Shown here piece by piece: positions 1 through 11,198 of a stretch of 64,000 nucleotides of DNA. The notes under the pieces are model-generated. The model did not search any database. It saw only the letters and a list, made by a program, of their open reading frames with translations, and was not told where the DNA came from. The stretch lies in the NCBI GenBank assembly GCA_013141415.1, contig JABFQY010000001.1, positions 372,001 through 436,000 on the forward strand, written 5' to 3'. This DNA comes from Kiritimatiellaceae bacterium. Its GTDB lineage: Bacteria > Verrucomicrobiota > Kiritimatiellia > Kiritimatiellales > Tichowtungiaceae. The translations under genes and the position numbers were made by a program. Within the stretch, counting starts at the first letter, position 1. Every line of letters begins with the position of its first letter.

Positions 1-2
1 AC

Positions 3-95
3 CAAGGGGAGAGAGGCTTCACTATCGTGAAGCAACGCCCGAAGGAAGTGGCAACCGCGTCCTACAAGCGAATCGCACGGCATCTCAATTGTTAA
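3..95 (+). CDS. possible 3' end of an unrecognised gene (partial)
   Basis: An open frame runs in from the left window edge and ends with TAA at 93-95, giving a basic 30-residue tail ending ARHLNC. The stop overlaps the stop of the convergent ydcF gene, a tight convergent arrangement that fits a real gene end. I do not recognise the tail, and a chance open frame of this length is quite possible. The sequence left of the window would settle it. Confidence 0.3.
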   Translation, partial: QGERGFTIVKQRPKEVATASYKRIARHLNC

Positions 96-904
96 GTGCT
101 ATAAGGTGTGTACCTTGGACGGATGTGGCCGGAAAAGTTTTCGGTCAGCCGGTTGAAAGAATCCAGCACGGAGGCCGGAATATCGACGTGATTGATGAAA
201 TTGTGTCCTTTGGGGCCGTAGCCGTTTTCGTCGTCACGCAGTCGCGGGATTTCGCCCATTACCAGCTTCAGGAAGCCGTCCATTTTATAATATCCGGCGT
301 GAACCGGATTTTCAAAAGCGATTGCTCCGTTCTGAACCGTCAGAAGCGGAATGACCGGCGCGACGCAGTCGAAGGTGGTTGGCTCAGTTTCCCATCCGCG
401 CAAAAACGCTTCACAGGTTCGGCGCTCCATCGTTGGATCCTGCAGGATAACCGCCGTCCGGGGCACAGCATTTTCTTTTCGTGCGACTTCCAGCGCGAAG
501 GTTGCGTTGTTTCCGCAGTTGGTGGATTGGCGTTCGACCAGAATCCGTTCCGGCGGGACGCCGAGGAAGGTCGTCAGAATATCAAACAGCATGTCGGCCT
601 CCGGACGGCCTACGGTCGGAACTTTTCCGTAGCGCGGATGGCGGGCAATATTGTCGCGCAGGTTTTGCGTGGAGTGCCCGATTCCGCCGACCACCATCAG
701 CCCCGCCGCGAATCCGTTATGAAACGCTTCGGCGGTGATCTCGGCAAAGTCGGGCGACGTGATGCCGCCCAGCAGAATCAGGCGGTCGACCTGACGGATG
801 CCGCGCCGGGCGAACAGTTCGGCGGAAGTCAGCTCCGTCAAATCCTGCCGGGCAAGAAAGCGGATGACGCAGTTGAGATCGTCAATTTGACGGCTATGCA
901 TCAT
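92..904 (-). CDS. ydcF: YdcF family protein (DUF218)
   Basis: A 270-residue protein resembling E. coli YdcF along its whole length. Visible family signatures are GGIGHST (about 73-79), the ERQSTNCGNNA segment (about 123-133), QDPTMERRT (about 154-162), PRLRDDENGYGP and FINHVDIPA near the C-terminus. E. coli YdcF binds S-adenosylmethionine and its function is unsettled. There is no signal peptide, so the protein is probably cytoplasmic. It starts 28 bp after the stop of the MIP channel gene on the same strand, so smc, the channel gene and ydcF may be co-transcribed. Identity is confident; the biochemical role is not known. Confidence 0.88.
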   Translation of the reverse strand: MMHSRQIDDLNCVIRFLARQDLTELTSAELFARRGIRQVDRLILLGGITSPDFAEITAEAFHNGFAAGLMVVGGIGHSTQNLRDNIARHPRYGKVPTVGRPEADMLFDILTTFLGVPPERILVERQSTNCGNNATFALEVARKENAVPRTAVILQDPTMERRTCEAFLRGWETEPTTFDCVAPVIPLLTVQNGAIAFENPVHAGYYKMDGFLKLVMGEIPRLRDDENGYGPKGHNFINHVDIPASVLDSFNRLTENFSGHIRPRYTPYST

Positions 905-932
905 GCCTTGTTTTCCGTGACGACGCAGTTAT

Positions 933-1874
933 CTAACAGCAGCACCCGGATGACCGGGGCTTGTCTGTCGAGCAATCGCACTGGCAGGCCGATTTGGTTG
1001 CAGATACGGATTTATCCGTCGAGCAGTCGCATTCGCAGGACGTTTTTTTTGCGGCGTCGGTTTTATCCGGCGCACAGCAGCAGGAATTGGCAGGTTGTTT
1101 CATGGCTTTCTCCAATATGTGAATAAAAAAGAGCGCGGCGGTTACGCCGCCGACTAACGGGGCGGCGATGTAAACATAAAAGAACCCGCCGGAGCGATCT
1201 GGAAATGCGGCGTCGCCCCAGCCCGCAAGCCAGGCCACCAGACGCGGGCCGAAATCGCGCGCCGGATTCAGTCCCGCCTGAGTCAGCGGCGCGATCAGGC
1301 AAATGATGGATGTCACGGTCAGGCCGATGAATACCGGTGCCAGCGCATTGTCCGGGCGGCCGACATTACAGCCTTCCGTCAGCGCAAAAATCATCAGTAC
1401 CAGCAGGAACGTACCAAACGCTTCCGCGCCGATGGCCAGTGGAAGAGAAACAACGGCGCCGGAGCCGGAATAATATTCGCCGAACATTCGGGCGGTCGCC
1501 ACCGATTCCGCCGTGCCGCGCACAATGCCGTGAGCATTTTCGTAGGCCGCGATGGACGGGGCGAATAGCGCGTACACCGTCAGACCGGCGAGAATCGCGC
1601 CAGCGAACTGGGCGGTGATATAGACCGGCAGTTTCCGAACCGGCATGCGTCCGCTGGCGGCCATCGCCACGCTCACCGCCGGGTTGAGATGCGCACACGA
1701 CAGATGCCGCGTGAGATAAATCGCCAGCGTCACGCCGATTCCCCACGCCAGAGCGATCTGCATCAAACTCTGATACGCATTAAACAGAATGGAAACTGCG
1801 ACCGATCCGCATCCGAACAGCACCAGCAAAAAGGTGCCCAGTGCTTCACCGATGAATTCCCGCCTGCAGATCAT
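933..1874 (-). CDS. MIP family channel (aquaporin/glycerol facilitator) with cysteine-rich tail
   Basis: A major intrinsic protein of 313 residues with six hydrophobic helices and both pore motifs: NPAV (first half) and NPARD (second half). The Asp after the second NPAR is typical of glycerol-conducting members. The core ends near residue 258. The last 49 residues (265-313) are unlike any usual MIP tail: 12 cysteines arranged CCC, CECDC, CQCDC and CCC, with the block CDCSTDK repeated. Such spacing suggests binding of thiophilic metals or metalloids, which is inference. An AAGGAG ribosome site precedes the ATG. The gene starts 24 bp after smc ends. The substrate (water, glycerol, arsenite or other) cannot be told from sequence. 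Confidence 0.9.
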   Translation of the reverse strand: MICRREFIGEALGTFLLVLFGCGSVAVSILFNAYQSLMQIALAWGIGVTLAIYLTRHLSCAHLNPAVSVAMAASGRMPVRKLPVYITAQFAGAILAGLTVYALFAPSIAAYENAHGIVRGTAESVATARMFGEYYSGSGAVVSLPLAIGAEAFGTFLLVLMIFALTEGCNVGRPDNALAPVFIGLTVTSIICLIAPLTQAGLNPARDFGPRLVAWLAGWGDAAFPDRSGGFFYVYIAAPLVGGVTAALFFIHILEKAMKQPANSCCCAPDKTDAAKKTSCECDCSTDKSVSATKSACQCDCSTDKPRSSGCCC

Positions 1875-1898
1875 TTCCGGAACTTCTCCTTGGAAGAA

Positions 1899-4800
1899 TT
1901 ATGGCTTGGCGGCGTCGGAGTCCTGATAGTCGGAAAACTTCATGGACATGGTGCGCGAGACGCCGCGGTTGGGCATGGTTACGCCGTAGATCACGTCGGC
2001 CGCTGAAATGGTCTGTCGGCTGTGCGTGATCAGGATGAACTGCGATTGCGTCAGGAAGCCTTTGACCATTTTCACGAACCGGCTGACGTTAGCTTCGTCG
2101 AGCGCCGCGTCCATTTCGTCGAGTACGCAGAACGGGCTCGGCTTAACTTTGAACAGCGCGAAGAGCAGGGCGACCGCAGTCATCGTGCGTTCGCCGCCGG
2201 AGAGCAGCGAAATGGTCTGGAGCTTTTTGCCGGGAGGCCGGGCGATAATTTCAATGCCGGATTCCAGTACGTCCGTTTCGTCCACCAAGACCAGCTTGGC
2301 CGCGCCGCCGCCGAAGAGCTGTTCAAAGATGATGCCGAAGTTTTCGTTCACCTTGTCAAACGTGTCTTTAAACAGTTCGGTGGTCGTGGCGTTGATCTTT
2401 TTGATCATTTCGACAAGCTGGTCTTTGGCGCTGATCAGGTCGGCTTCCTGCTGACTGAGGAAGGCGAAGCGTTCTTCGAGTTCGGCGTGTTCTTCGATGG
2501 CGACCAGATTAACCGGGCCCATGGATTCGAGCTTAGCGCGGTGTTCAGCGGCCTGAATTTCAATTTCTTCCATCGCCGGTTCGACATCGTTTTCCCATTT
2601 CGGGGCGGGCTCGCGGGCGAGCTGGTCGGGCGTGATGTGCCAAGTGGCGGTCAACCGGTCGAGCGAGTTCTGGTGGCGCATACGCTGTTCCGCCAGTTCG
2701 ACTTCGAGTTTGGTTTTGCCGTTCTGCATTTCTTCCATTTCGCTCTGAAGCGTACGGAGAGTCTGCTCGCGTTCGGAAAGGGCGGCGGTGCGGCCTTCGC
2801 GTACCTGCCGGGCTTCGGCCAGTTTCTTTTCCGCGGCGGCGACGGCGGCGCTGAGCGGAGCAACTTTCTGCTCGGCCTCGCTGCTGGCGGCTTTGAGCTG
2901 GGCGACGCGCTGCTGGTAGGAGCTGACGCCGCGTGTCCGTTCTTCGATCAGTTCCTGCAGTTCTTTCAGCCGCGCTTCGAGCGGCTGGCGGCGGCTCTTG
3001 AGCGATTCGATCCGCTGTTCGTGCTGGGAATACTGCACGCGGCACTCGGATGTTTCGGAAAGCACGGTGGCGCGCAGTTCTTCGAGCGCGTTGAGCGTTT
3101 CGGTCTGGGTCGAAATCTGCTGGCGGGTCTGCGCCAGCTTATCGCGCGCTTCGGCCCCTTCGCGGGCAACGGCGGTACGGCGGTCTTCGCCGGAACCTTT
3201 TTGCTCCATCAGTTTATTAAATTCGTAGGTGACGGTTTCGACCCGTTCGCGGGCCTGTTTCAGTTCGCGGGCAATGACCTGGCTTTCACCTTCCTGTACG
3301 GCGAGGGAACGGCGGCGGTCATCGAGTTCGCGCTGAGCGGCTTCGAGCGCGTCGCCGGTTCCGTTCTGCTCGGCGCGCAGGGCTTCGTGCAGTTTACGTT
3401 TATCGGCCAGCGTTTTTTCCAAGGTCTGGATATCGCCCTGCAACTGTTCGCGCAAATGGTGGCGGCCCAGCGGATTGATTTCGCCTTCTTCGGGTTTCCA
3501 AAGTTCGGCGGTGCCTTCGGCGGTCAGCAGTTCGCCGCGCTTGGTTACAAACACCGAACCGGCGGGCAGGGTGAGCGGAATCGCCTGAAGCGTTTCAGCG
3601 ACAAAAACATTAGCGAGCAGTCGCGCGGCCAGCGGGCGGACTTCGTCGGCGCAGGAAATTTTTCCGAGCAGTGAATTTTCGGCAGCGGCCGGAGCGTCGC
3701 CTTCGGCGGCGAGCAGGCGTACCGCGCCCTGATTACTTTCGGCCAGCAGGGTGAGAACGTTGCGTGCGCCGGAACGGGTGCGGACAACCAGTGCATCCAT
3801 CCACGGACGGAGGACCGCTTCGAGCGCGGTTTCGAAACCAGACGCGGCGGTAAACTGTTCGGCCAGCGGGCCGACGACGTTTTCGTCGCCGCGATCCAGC
3901 AGGTGCTGGGCTCCAGCGGGGAAACCTTCTTTGCGGGCTTCAAAAACCATTTCGAGGCGGGCGTTTTTGTCGGCCAGCTTCCGCTGGAGTTCGGAAATTT
4001 CTTTTTCCAGAGTCTGGATTTTTTCGGCGGCGGACGAGCGGCGGTCGCGCAGTTCAGCCATCGCGGTCTGCTGTGCGGCGACGGCCGCTTTCAGTTCTTC
4101 CGCTTTGGCGGCCATTTGAGTGCCGCGTTCCTGATAGGACGCCAGCGCCCGTTCGAGTCCGCTCTTTTCGGCGGCGAGCTGTTCCTTGCGGATCACACCG
4201 GCGCGCTCCTTGGCGTCGATTTCGGAAAGTTCGTTCTGCAGGCGTCCGATACGCTGGTCGAGCGTCATGGATTCGTTGCGCAGACGGTTCAGCGCTTCAC
4301 GGCCTGAATGAACCTGCGCTTCGGTTTCGCGCTGACGGGTTGTCGCGGTTTCCAGTTCGGTCTTAGCCTTCAGCCGTTCGGCTTCGGCGGACTGCATCAT
4401 CTGTACAACTTCTTCGAGCGAAGCGCGGTGCTGGGTCAGGCGGCTTTTCGCCTCTTCAGATTCTTTGGTGTTCTGCTGGGCTAGCGTTTCGAGTTCGGTG
4501 ATGCGTTCGGCGTTGGTACGGATGGTCTGCTGGGCGCGTTCGAGTTCATTTTTAACGCGCATCGAATCGTCCATCGCCGAGCCGATCGCGGTTTCGAGCT
4601 GCTGGAGTTCGGCGCGCAGGGCATCGGTTTCGCCGTTGGCGGCGGCGATGCGCCGGTGGGTTTCGTCCACTTTGACGCGGGAGGTTTCGAGCTGGGCGCG
4701 GATTTCGTCGATACGGGTGCTGAGCTGTTTGAGGCGGTGGCGCGTGGAATAAATATCCAGCGCGCGGAGTTCTTCCTGCAGGACCTTGAAGCGCTGGGCT

Positions 4801-5432
4801 TTGCCGGCCTGTCGCTGGAGGGAAATAATCTGACGCTTCACTTCGCGAATTACGTCGGCGAGACGGAGCAGGTTGGCTTCGGTCTGTTCGAGCTTACGGA
4901 GAGATTCCTGCTTGTCGGTTTTATATTTGGTGATACCGGACGCTTCTTCGAAAACGGCGCGGCGGTCGTCGGGGCGCGAGGAAAGAACGCGGTCGATTTT
5001 ACCCTGTTCCATGACAGAGTAGGCGTCGGTGCCGATCCCGGTGTCCATGAACAGCCGCTGGATGTCTTTGCGGCGGCAGGCTTTTTTGTTGATGAAATAA
5101 TCGCTTTCGCCGGAACGGAAAACGCGGCGGGTGATGCTGACTTCGTTCAGTCCGAGATCGAGCTCCTTTTCGCAGTCGGCGAGGGTGAGGGTGACCTCCG
5201 CCATGCCGAGCGGTTTGTGGGAATCGGTGCCGTTAAAAATGCAGTCTTCCATCGAAGAGCCGCGAATGGCGGTCGGGCGGGATTCGCCGAGCACCCAGCG
5301 GATCGCGTCCGAGACGTTACTTTTTCCGCAGCCGTTCGGGCCGACAATCGCCGTCATACCCGGTTCAAACTCCAGACGGGTTTTTTCGGCGAAACTTTTA
5401 AAACCAACAAGCTCTACAGATTTCAGGTACAT
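1899..5432 (-). CDS. smc: chromosome partition protein SMC
   Basis: SMC ATPase of about 1177 residues, the usual length, acting in chromosome condensation with ScpA/ScpB. The N-terminal head carries the Walker A GPNGCGKSN. Long heptad-rich coiled coils flank a hinge (roughly residues 510-650, including the FETALEAVLRPWMDALVV region). The C-terminal head has the signature LLSGGERT followed by the Walker B region CVLDEMDAALDEAN. The reading frame extends upstream to 5588, but homology starts at MYLKSVELVGFKSFA, so I place the start at 5432. The frame is intact across 3.5 kb. Confidence 0.96.
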   Translation of the reverse strand: MYLKSVELVGFKSFAEKTRLEFEPGMTAIVGPNGCGKSNVSDAIRWVLGESRPTAIRGSSMEDCIFNGTDSHKPLGMAEVTLTLADCEKELDLGLNEVSITRRVFRSGESDYFINKKACRRKDIQRLFMDTGIGTDAYSVMEQGKIDRVLSSRPDDRRAVFEEASGITKYKTDKQESLRKLEQTEANLLRLADVIREVKRQIISLQRQAGKAQRFKVLQEELRALDIYSTRHRLKQLSTRIDEIRAQLETSRVKVDETHRRIAAANGETDALRAELQQLETAIGSAMDDSMRVKNELERAQQTIRTNAERITELETLAQQNTKESEEAKSRLTQHRASLEEVVQMMQSAEAERLKAKTELETATTRQRETEAQVHSGREALNRLRNESMTLDQRIGRLQNELSEIDAKERAGVIRKEQLAAEKSGLERALASYQERGTQMAAKAEELKAAVAAQQTAMAELRDRRSSAAEKIQTLEKEISELQRKLADKNARLEMVFEARKEGFPAGAQHLLDRGDENVVGPLAEQFTAASGFETALEAVLRPWMDALVVRTRSGARNVLTLLAESNQGAVRLLAAEGDAPAAAENSLLGKISCADEVRPLAARLLANVFVAETLQAIPLTLPAGSVFVTKRGELLTAEGTAELWKPEEGEINPLGRHHLREQLQGDIQTLEKTLADKRKLHEALRAEQNGTGDALEAAQRELDDRRRSLAVQEGESQVIARELKQARERVETVTYEFNKLMEQKGSGEDRRTAVAREGAEARDKLAQTRQQISTQTETLNALEELRATVLSETSECRVQYSQHEQRIESLKSRRQPLEARLKELQELIEERTRGVSSYQQRVAQLKAASSEAEQKVAPLSAAVAAAEKKLAEARQVREGRTAALSEREQTLRTLQSEMEEMQNGKTKLEVELAEQRMRHQNSLDRLTATWHITPDQLAREPAPKWENDVEPAMEEIEIQAAEHRAKLESMGPVNLVAIEEHAELEERFAFLSQQEADLISAKDQLVEMIKKINATTTELFKDTFDKVNENFGIIFEQLFGGGAAKLVLVDETDVLESGIEIIARPPGKKLQTISLLSGGERTMTAVALLFALFKVKPSPFCVLDEMDAALDEANVSRFVKMVKGFLTQSQFILITHSRQTISAADVIYGVTMPNRGVSRTMSMKFSDYQDSDAAKP

Positions 5433-5669
5433 TGGAACTTGATAGCACGCGAGCCCCCTCCGGCGCAATAGTTCAGGCCGCCAAAAGTCACTTTTATCGC
5501 ACTTCGGGAGTTCGTTGTGGTTGACGGTGCCGGTGCTGGCCGTTAGTTTCTGACGGCAGGGCGGGTTTGAATAGCGAAGGGCGGTCAACCAATGTTGAAT
5601 CTGGCAATTTCGCAGGAAATCCTGTTACTGTCCATTTGCTGTGGATGGGTGAAGTAAAGGAGACTGACG

Positions 5670-6755
5670 ATGATGTTGAAAAATATGAACCGGATCGAAG
5701 CGGTGGCGGCAGTAGCGGCGGCGGCTTTTCTGGCGGTCGGATGTCTGCTGGTACTGCGTCCGTTTGTGTCGGCCATCCTGTGGGCCGCTGTGCTGACCTT
5801 TACTACATGGCCGCTACTGCTGAAACTGCAAGGCTGGATGAAAGGGCGCCGCACGCTGGCCGCTTTCACCATGACCGCGCTGATCGCGCTTATTCTTGTT
5901 TTCCCGTTTGTGCTGGCGGGAATCACGCTGACGGAAAATGTATCGCGGCTGGAAGAACTGTTTCGTGCTCTGCAAGGCGGGCTGCCGGTCAATGCTCCTG
6001 AATGGGTGAAGCAACTGCCGTGGGTCGGCCGGGCGATCGAGCATGCCTGGCCGGGAATTGCGCAGGATACCGGCTGGCTCTCCACCAGTGTGAAGTCTGT
6101 CGGGATGAAGGCCGGGGGATGGTTGCTGGCTCACAGCATTGATTTCGGTAAAGGAGTTCTTCAGCTGATACTGAGCGTGATTATCATGTTCGTGTTTTAC
6201 CGGGACGGCGAAAGAGTATCGGCGCGAATTTCTGCCGGAGCGCAGCGTATTGCCGGTGACGTTTCACAACGCCTGCTGTCCATCGCCGGCAATACGGTTC
6301 GCAGTGTCGTTTACGGCATTATCGGCACGGCGCTGGCTCAGGCCATTGCTGCGGCGATCGGATTCTGGGTGGCGGGCGTGCCGTCGTCGTTCCTGCTGGG
6401 TCTGCTGACATTCCTGCTGGCACTGATTCCCGGCGGCCCGCCGTGTATCTGGATTCCGGCAGCGTTCTGGCTGTTTAACGCAGGACATCCCGGCTGGGGT
6501 ATTTTCATGATCGTCTGGGGCATTTTCATTATCAGCGGCATCGACAATCTGGTTCGCCCGTATCTGATCAGCCGGGGATCGAATCTGCCGTTTATCATTG
6601 TTCTGCTGGGCGCAGTCGGCGGCGTGGTGGCTTTCGGATTTATCGGTCTTTTTCTGGGACCGGTGCTGCTGGCTGTCGGCTATGCGCTGATGCGTGAATA
6701 CACCGCCAGCCGTGAATCAACTGCGGATGAACTGCCGCCGGATCTGCCGGTATAA
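5670..6755 (+). CDS. AI-2E family transporter (PerM/YdiK-like)
   Basis: A 361-residue polytopic membrane protein of the AI-2E exporter/PerM family (UPF0118). About eight hydrophobic segments are visible. The C-terminal half holds the family's hallmark stretch, a PGGP-containing segment followed by a DNLVRPYLIS segment near residue 292. Length matches E. coli YdiK. The start is supported by AAAGGAGA 8 bp upstream of ATGATG. Members have been linked to autoinducer export or Na+/H+ antiport, so the substrate is open. It is transcribed away from smc across a 237-bp gap in which I see no convincing regulatory site. Confidence 0.85.
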   Translation: MMLKNMNRIEAVAAVAAAAFLAVGCLLVLRPFVSAILWAAVLTFTTWPLLLKLQGWMKGRRTLAAFTMTALIALILVFPFVLAGITLTENVSRLEELFRALQGGLPVNAPEWVKQLPWVGRAIEHAWPGIAQDTGWLSTSVKSVGMKAGGWLLAHSIDFGKGVLQLILSVIIMFVFYRDGERVSARISAGAQRIAGDVSQRLLSIAGNTVRSVVYGIIGTALAQAIAAAIGFWVAGVPSSFLLGLLTFLLALIPGGPPCIWIPAAFWLFNAGHPGWGIFMIVWGIFIISGIDNLVRPYLISRGSNLPFIIVLLGAVGGVVAFGFIGLFLGPVLLAVGYALMREYTASRESTADELPPDLPV

Positions 6756-6915
6756 CAATACAGCCTGAACTTTGATCCGGCAGGGATGGTTTTCTTCGTG
6801 TCATAGTACGGCGTTAAACCCGCGAAGACCCCCGTTTTATTCATCAGAAGCTTGCAGGAAGGCGGGCATCCTTTAGACTTCCGCTTCATTTTCACCTAAA
6901 CGACCGGAGTGGCTT

Positions 6916-7539
6916 ATGGCTGAAGAACTGCAACCGTTACTCGAACAGATTCGCAAGGAAGGTGTCGAAAAAGCCGAGGCACAGGCTGCCGAGATTCTTG
7001 CGCAGGCCAAAGCTAAAGCGGCGCAGACCGTGCGCGAGGCTGAAACCAAGGCCAAAGGACTGGTTGCCAAAGCCGAAACGGATGCCGAGGTTTACACGCA
7101 GCGCAGCACGGCCACCCTCGAACAGGCCGCCCGCGACCTGCTGATTACCGTCGGACAGGGGATTGAAAACATTATTGCCGACATTATCGCCGAGTCGGTG
7201 GATTCCGCGCTGAAGATCGAAGTGCTGGAGCAGATGATGGTGAAGATGGCCGAGGCCTGTGCCGCGAACCACGGTGAGACCCGCATCGAACTGCTGATCA
7301 GCGAAGCCGACCAGAAAGAGATGGCGACGTTTTTCGCTAACAAATACCGCGAGAAGATGATTCACGGTATTGAGCTGCACACCGATAAGGAAATCCTGAA
7401 GGGATTCAAGGTCAGTTTTGCCGACGATCACGTCTATTTGGATTTTACCAGCGAAGCCATCGCGGCTTCGCTGACCGCCTTCCTGCGTCCCAAACTGGCC
7501 GCCATCGTCAGCCGCGTGGCGAAGGAACCCGGAAAATAA
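6916..7539 (+). CDS. atpE: V-type ATP synthase subunit E
   Basis: A 207-residue peripheral-stalk subunit. The first 75 residues are an Ala/Lys/Glu-rich helix (AEAQAAEILAQAKAKAAQ), followed by the globular C-terminal domain typical of V/A-type subunit E. It is the first gene of the V-ATPase operon; GGAG lies about 7 bp upstream of the ATG. No subunit G/H gene is present to pair with it in the stalk. Position and gene order match chlamydial and spirochaetal V-ATPase operons. Confidence 0.9.
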   Translation: MAEELQPLLEQIRKEGVEKAEAQAAEILAQAKAKAAQTVREAETKAKGLVAKAETDAEVYTQRSTATLEQAARDLLITVGQGIENIIADIIAESVDSALKIEVLEQMMVKMAEACAANHGETRIELLISEADQKEMATFFANKYREKMIHGIELHTDKEILKGFKVSFADDHVYLDFTSEAIAASLTAFLRPKLAAIVSRVAKEPGK

Positions 7540-7540
7540 T

Positions 7541-7645
7541 CAACAAACAATTTTCAATGCTCAATGAACAGGGAAAGGGCTAAGTGCAGGATGTTCTAAA
7601 CTTGAATATTGAAAGTTGAACATTGTGTATTGAGAACTTCTAATC
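7541..7645. repeat. AT-rich spacer with repeated CAAT/ATTG words inside the ATPase operon
   Basis: The 106 bp between atpE and the DUF2764 gene is far more AT-rich than its surroundings and is built from related words: TTTTCAATGCTCAATGAAC, then TTGAATATTGAAAGTTGAAC and ATTGTGTATTGAG. The two halves are partly inverted relative to one another. It looks like a decayed repeat insertion rather than a normal operon spacer. No terminator or open frame is visible. Confidence 0.4.
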
Positions 7646-8167
7646 GTGAACCACTGGTATCTAGTCGCCTCGCTTCCGTATTTGCGCTTCGGCGAAAAGC
7701 CGCTGGTGAACCGCGCGGCGTTTTTAGCGGCTTGCACTGAATGGCTGGCAGAAGAAGATGTGACGGCACTTCAAGCCGCATTCGAAAACCGGTGCTCACC
7801 GGACAGTGATGTTTCGCGGCGCTGGTGGAATGGCGAGGTTGAGTTGCGCAATGCCGTGGTGCGGGTTCGCGCCAAAAACCGCAATACCGATGCGGCCCGG
7901 TTTATCCGCCCATGCGACGGGTTCAATATGTCGGTTGAAAAAACGGTGGCGGACGCTTTTACGCGCGCCAACCCGCTGGAGCAGGAAGCCGAGCTGGATC
8001 GTATCCGCTGGGCGCAGGCGGACGAGCTGGCTTTGGCTGCTCCATTCGGTTTCCCCGGTGTTTTTGCTTTTGCCATCAAACTGCGCATTGCGGAGCGCTG
8101 GGCCGGTCTGGATGACGCCGCAGGGCAGAGTAAAGTCGAAGAATTTATCGAACAGGCAACCGCTTAA
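7646..8167 (+). CDS. DUF2764 family protein of the V-ATPase operon
   Basis: A 173-residue soluble protein starting at GTG (N-terminus MNHWYLVASLPYLRFGEKP), matching the DUF2764 family found between subunits E and A in chlamydial-type V-ATPase operons. The family's position suggests it takes the role of a missing stalk subunit such as C; this is inference, with no residue-level proof. It ends 15 bp before atpA. The N-terminal SLPYLRFGEKP segment is the best family marker. Confidence 0.8.
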   Translation: MNHWYLVASLPYLRFGEKPLVNRAAFLAACTEWLAEEDVTALQAAFENRCSPDSDVSRRWWNGEVELRNAVVRVRAKNRNTDAARFIRPCDGFNMSVEKTVADAFTRANPLEQEAELDRIRWAQADELALAAPFGFPGVFAFAIKLRIAERWAGLDDAAGQSKVEEFIEQATA

Positions 8168-8182
8168 AACAGGAACAGAGTC

Positions 8183-9902
8183 ATGAACCTTGGGAAAATT
8201 GTCGGTGTAAACGGAAACCTACTGACGGTGGAGTTTGAAAAACCTGTCATTCAAAACGAAACGGGTTTTGCCCGGCTCGGCGACATTCACCTGAAATCCG
8301 AAGTGATCCGTATTCGCGGCTGCCACGCTGAACTGCAGGTGTTCGAATCCACCGCCGGTCTGAAAGTCGGCGACCAGGTGGAATTTACCGGTGCGCTGCT
8401 TTCCGTCGAACTCGGCCCCGGTCTGCTGACACAGATTTTCGACGGCTTGCAGAATCCGCTGCCTGCGCTGGCCGAAGAGTGCGGCTTTTTTCTTCAGCGC
8501 GGAAAATATCTAAAAGCGCTTCCGCGCGATAAAAAGTGGAAGTTCACGCCGTCGGTGAAAATCGGCGATGCTGTACAGGCCGGTTCTGCGGTCGGAACCG
8601 TGCCGGAAGGAATTTTCGATCACCGCATTATGGTGCCGTTCCGCATCACAGGACGGTTGACGGTTAAAGAAATCGCGCCTGCCGGTGAATATACGGTCGA
8701 GAATGTGGTTGCGAAAGTCACCGACGAAAAAGGCCGTGAGCATGACGTGAAGCTGATGCAGCTCTGGCCGGTCAAAGTGCCGATCAAGTGCTACGCCGAA
8801 CGGTTGCGCCCGACGGAACCGCTCATTACCAAAGTGCGCATCGTGGATACCTTTTTTCCGGTGGCGCGCGGAGGAACCTATTGTATTCCCGGTCCGTTCG
8901 GCGCGGGCAAAACCGTTTTGCAACAGATCACCAGCCGCCACGCCGATGTGGATGTGGTGATCATTGCGGCCTGCGGCGAGCGCGCCGGTGAAGTGGTGGA
9001 AACGCTGCGCGAATTTCCGGAACTGACCGACCCGCGTACCGGCAAGAGTCTGATGGAGCGCACACTGATTATCTGTAATACCAGTTCAATGCCGGTGGCT
9101 GCGCGCGAAGCGTCGGTCTATACCGCTGTGACGATTGCTGAATATTACCGCCAGATGGGACTGAATGTTCTGCTGCTGGCCGACTCAACTTCGCGCTGGG
9201 CACAGGCGCTGCGCGAAATGTCGGGACGTCTCGAAGAAATCCCCGGCGAAGAAGCGTTCCCGGCCTATCTCGAATCCGTAATTGCCGCCTTCTACGAACG
9301 CGGTGGCGTGGTGCGTCTGCACGATGGCTCAACCGGTTCGGTGACGGTCGGCGGAACGGTTTCGCCTGCGGGCGGTAACTTTGAGGAGCCGGTCACGCAG
9401 AGCACGCTTAAAGTGGTCGGCGCGTTCCACGGTCTGTCACGCGCCCGTTCCGATGCGCGCCGCTATCCGGCCATTGACCCGCTGGAAAGCTGGAGCAAAT
9501 ATCCGAGCGTCGTGGATGCCGAAGAGCTGAAACAGGCGCGCCGCTTCCTGCGCGAAGGCAGCGAAGTGAACCAGATGATGAAGGTCGTCGGCGAAGAAGG
9601 CACCTCGATTGAGGATTTTGTGGTTTACCTGAAAGGCGAATACATCGACTCCGTATATCTTCAGCAAAACGCGTTCAGTGAAGTGGACGCTGCCACGCCG
9701 GTGGATCGCCAGCGGTATGTTTTTGGCGCACTTGCCGCTATTCTTCGAACCAAGCTGGAATTTGAAAACAAAGATGCGGCGCGCACCTTCTTTCATAAGC
9801 TGACGCAGGCAACGCGCGACTGGAACAACGCCGCCTTTGAAAGCGAAGAATTTAAGAAACAGCAGGAGCAGATCAACGCACTGCTCGCGGAGGTTACGGA
9901 TT

Positions 9903-9910
<8 letters not shown>
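8183..9910 (+). CDS. atpA: V-type ATP synthase subunit A (catalytic)
   Basis: Catalytic subunit of 575 residues. The Walker A motif [10 protein letters not shown] is in the expected place after the A-subunit-specific non-homologous region. [10 protein letters not shown] and [10 protein letters not shown] follow as in other V/A-type A subunits. It hydrolyses or makes ATP in the A3B3 head. AGGA lies about 10 bp before the ATG. The stop overlaps the start of atpB by 8 bp, so the two are translationally coupled. Confidence 0.96.

Positions 9911-11198
<1,288 letters not shown>

Noticed and set aside
89-1126. A long plus-strand open frame opposite ydcF and the channel gene.
   Set aside because: Its translation has no recognisable domains, while the minus strand encodes two clear families. 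It is a shadow of GC-rich coding DNA.
3417-4019. TTCCAAGGTCTGGAT and TTCCAGAGTCTGGAT in smc, and a like sequence at 23108 in tolB, resemble family A palindromes.
   Set aside because: All three code the common helix words QTLEK or LQTLEK on the minus strand, and each lacks the final A of the right arm. Ordinary codon choice explains them.
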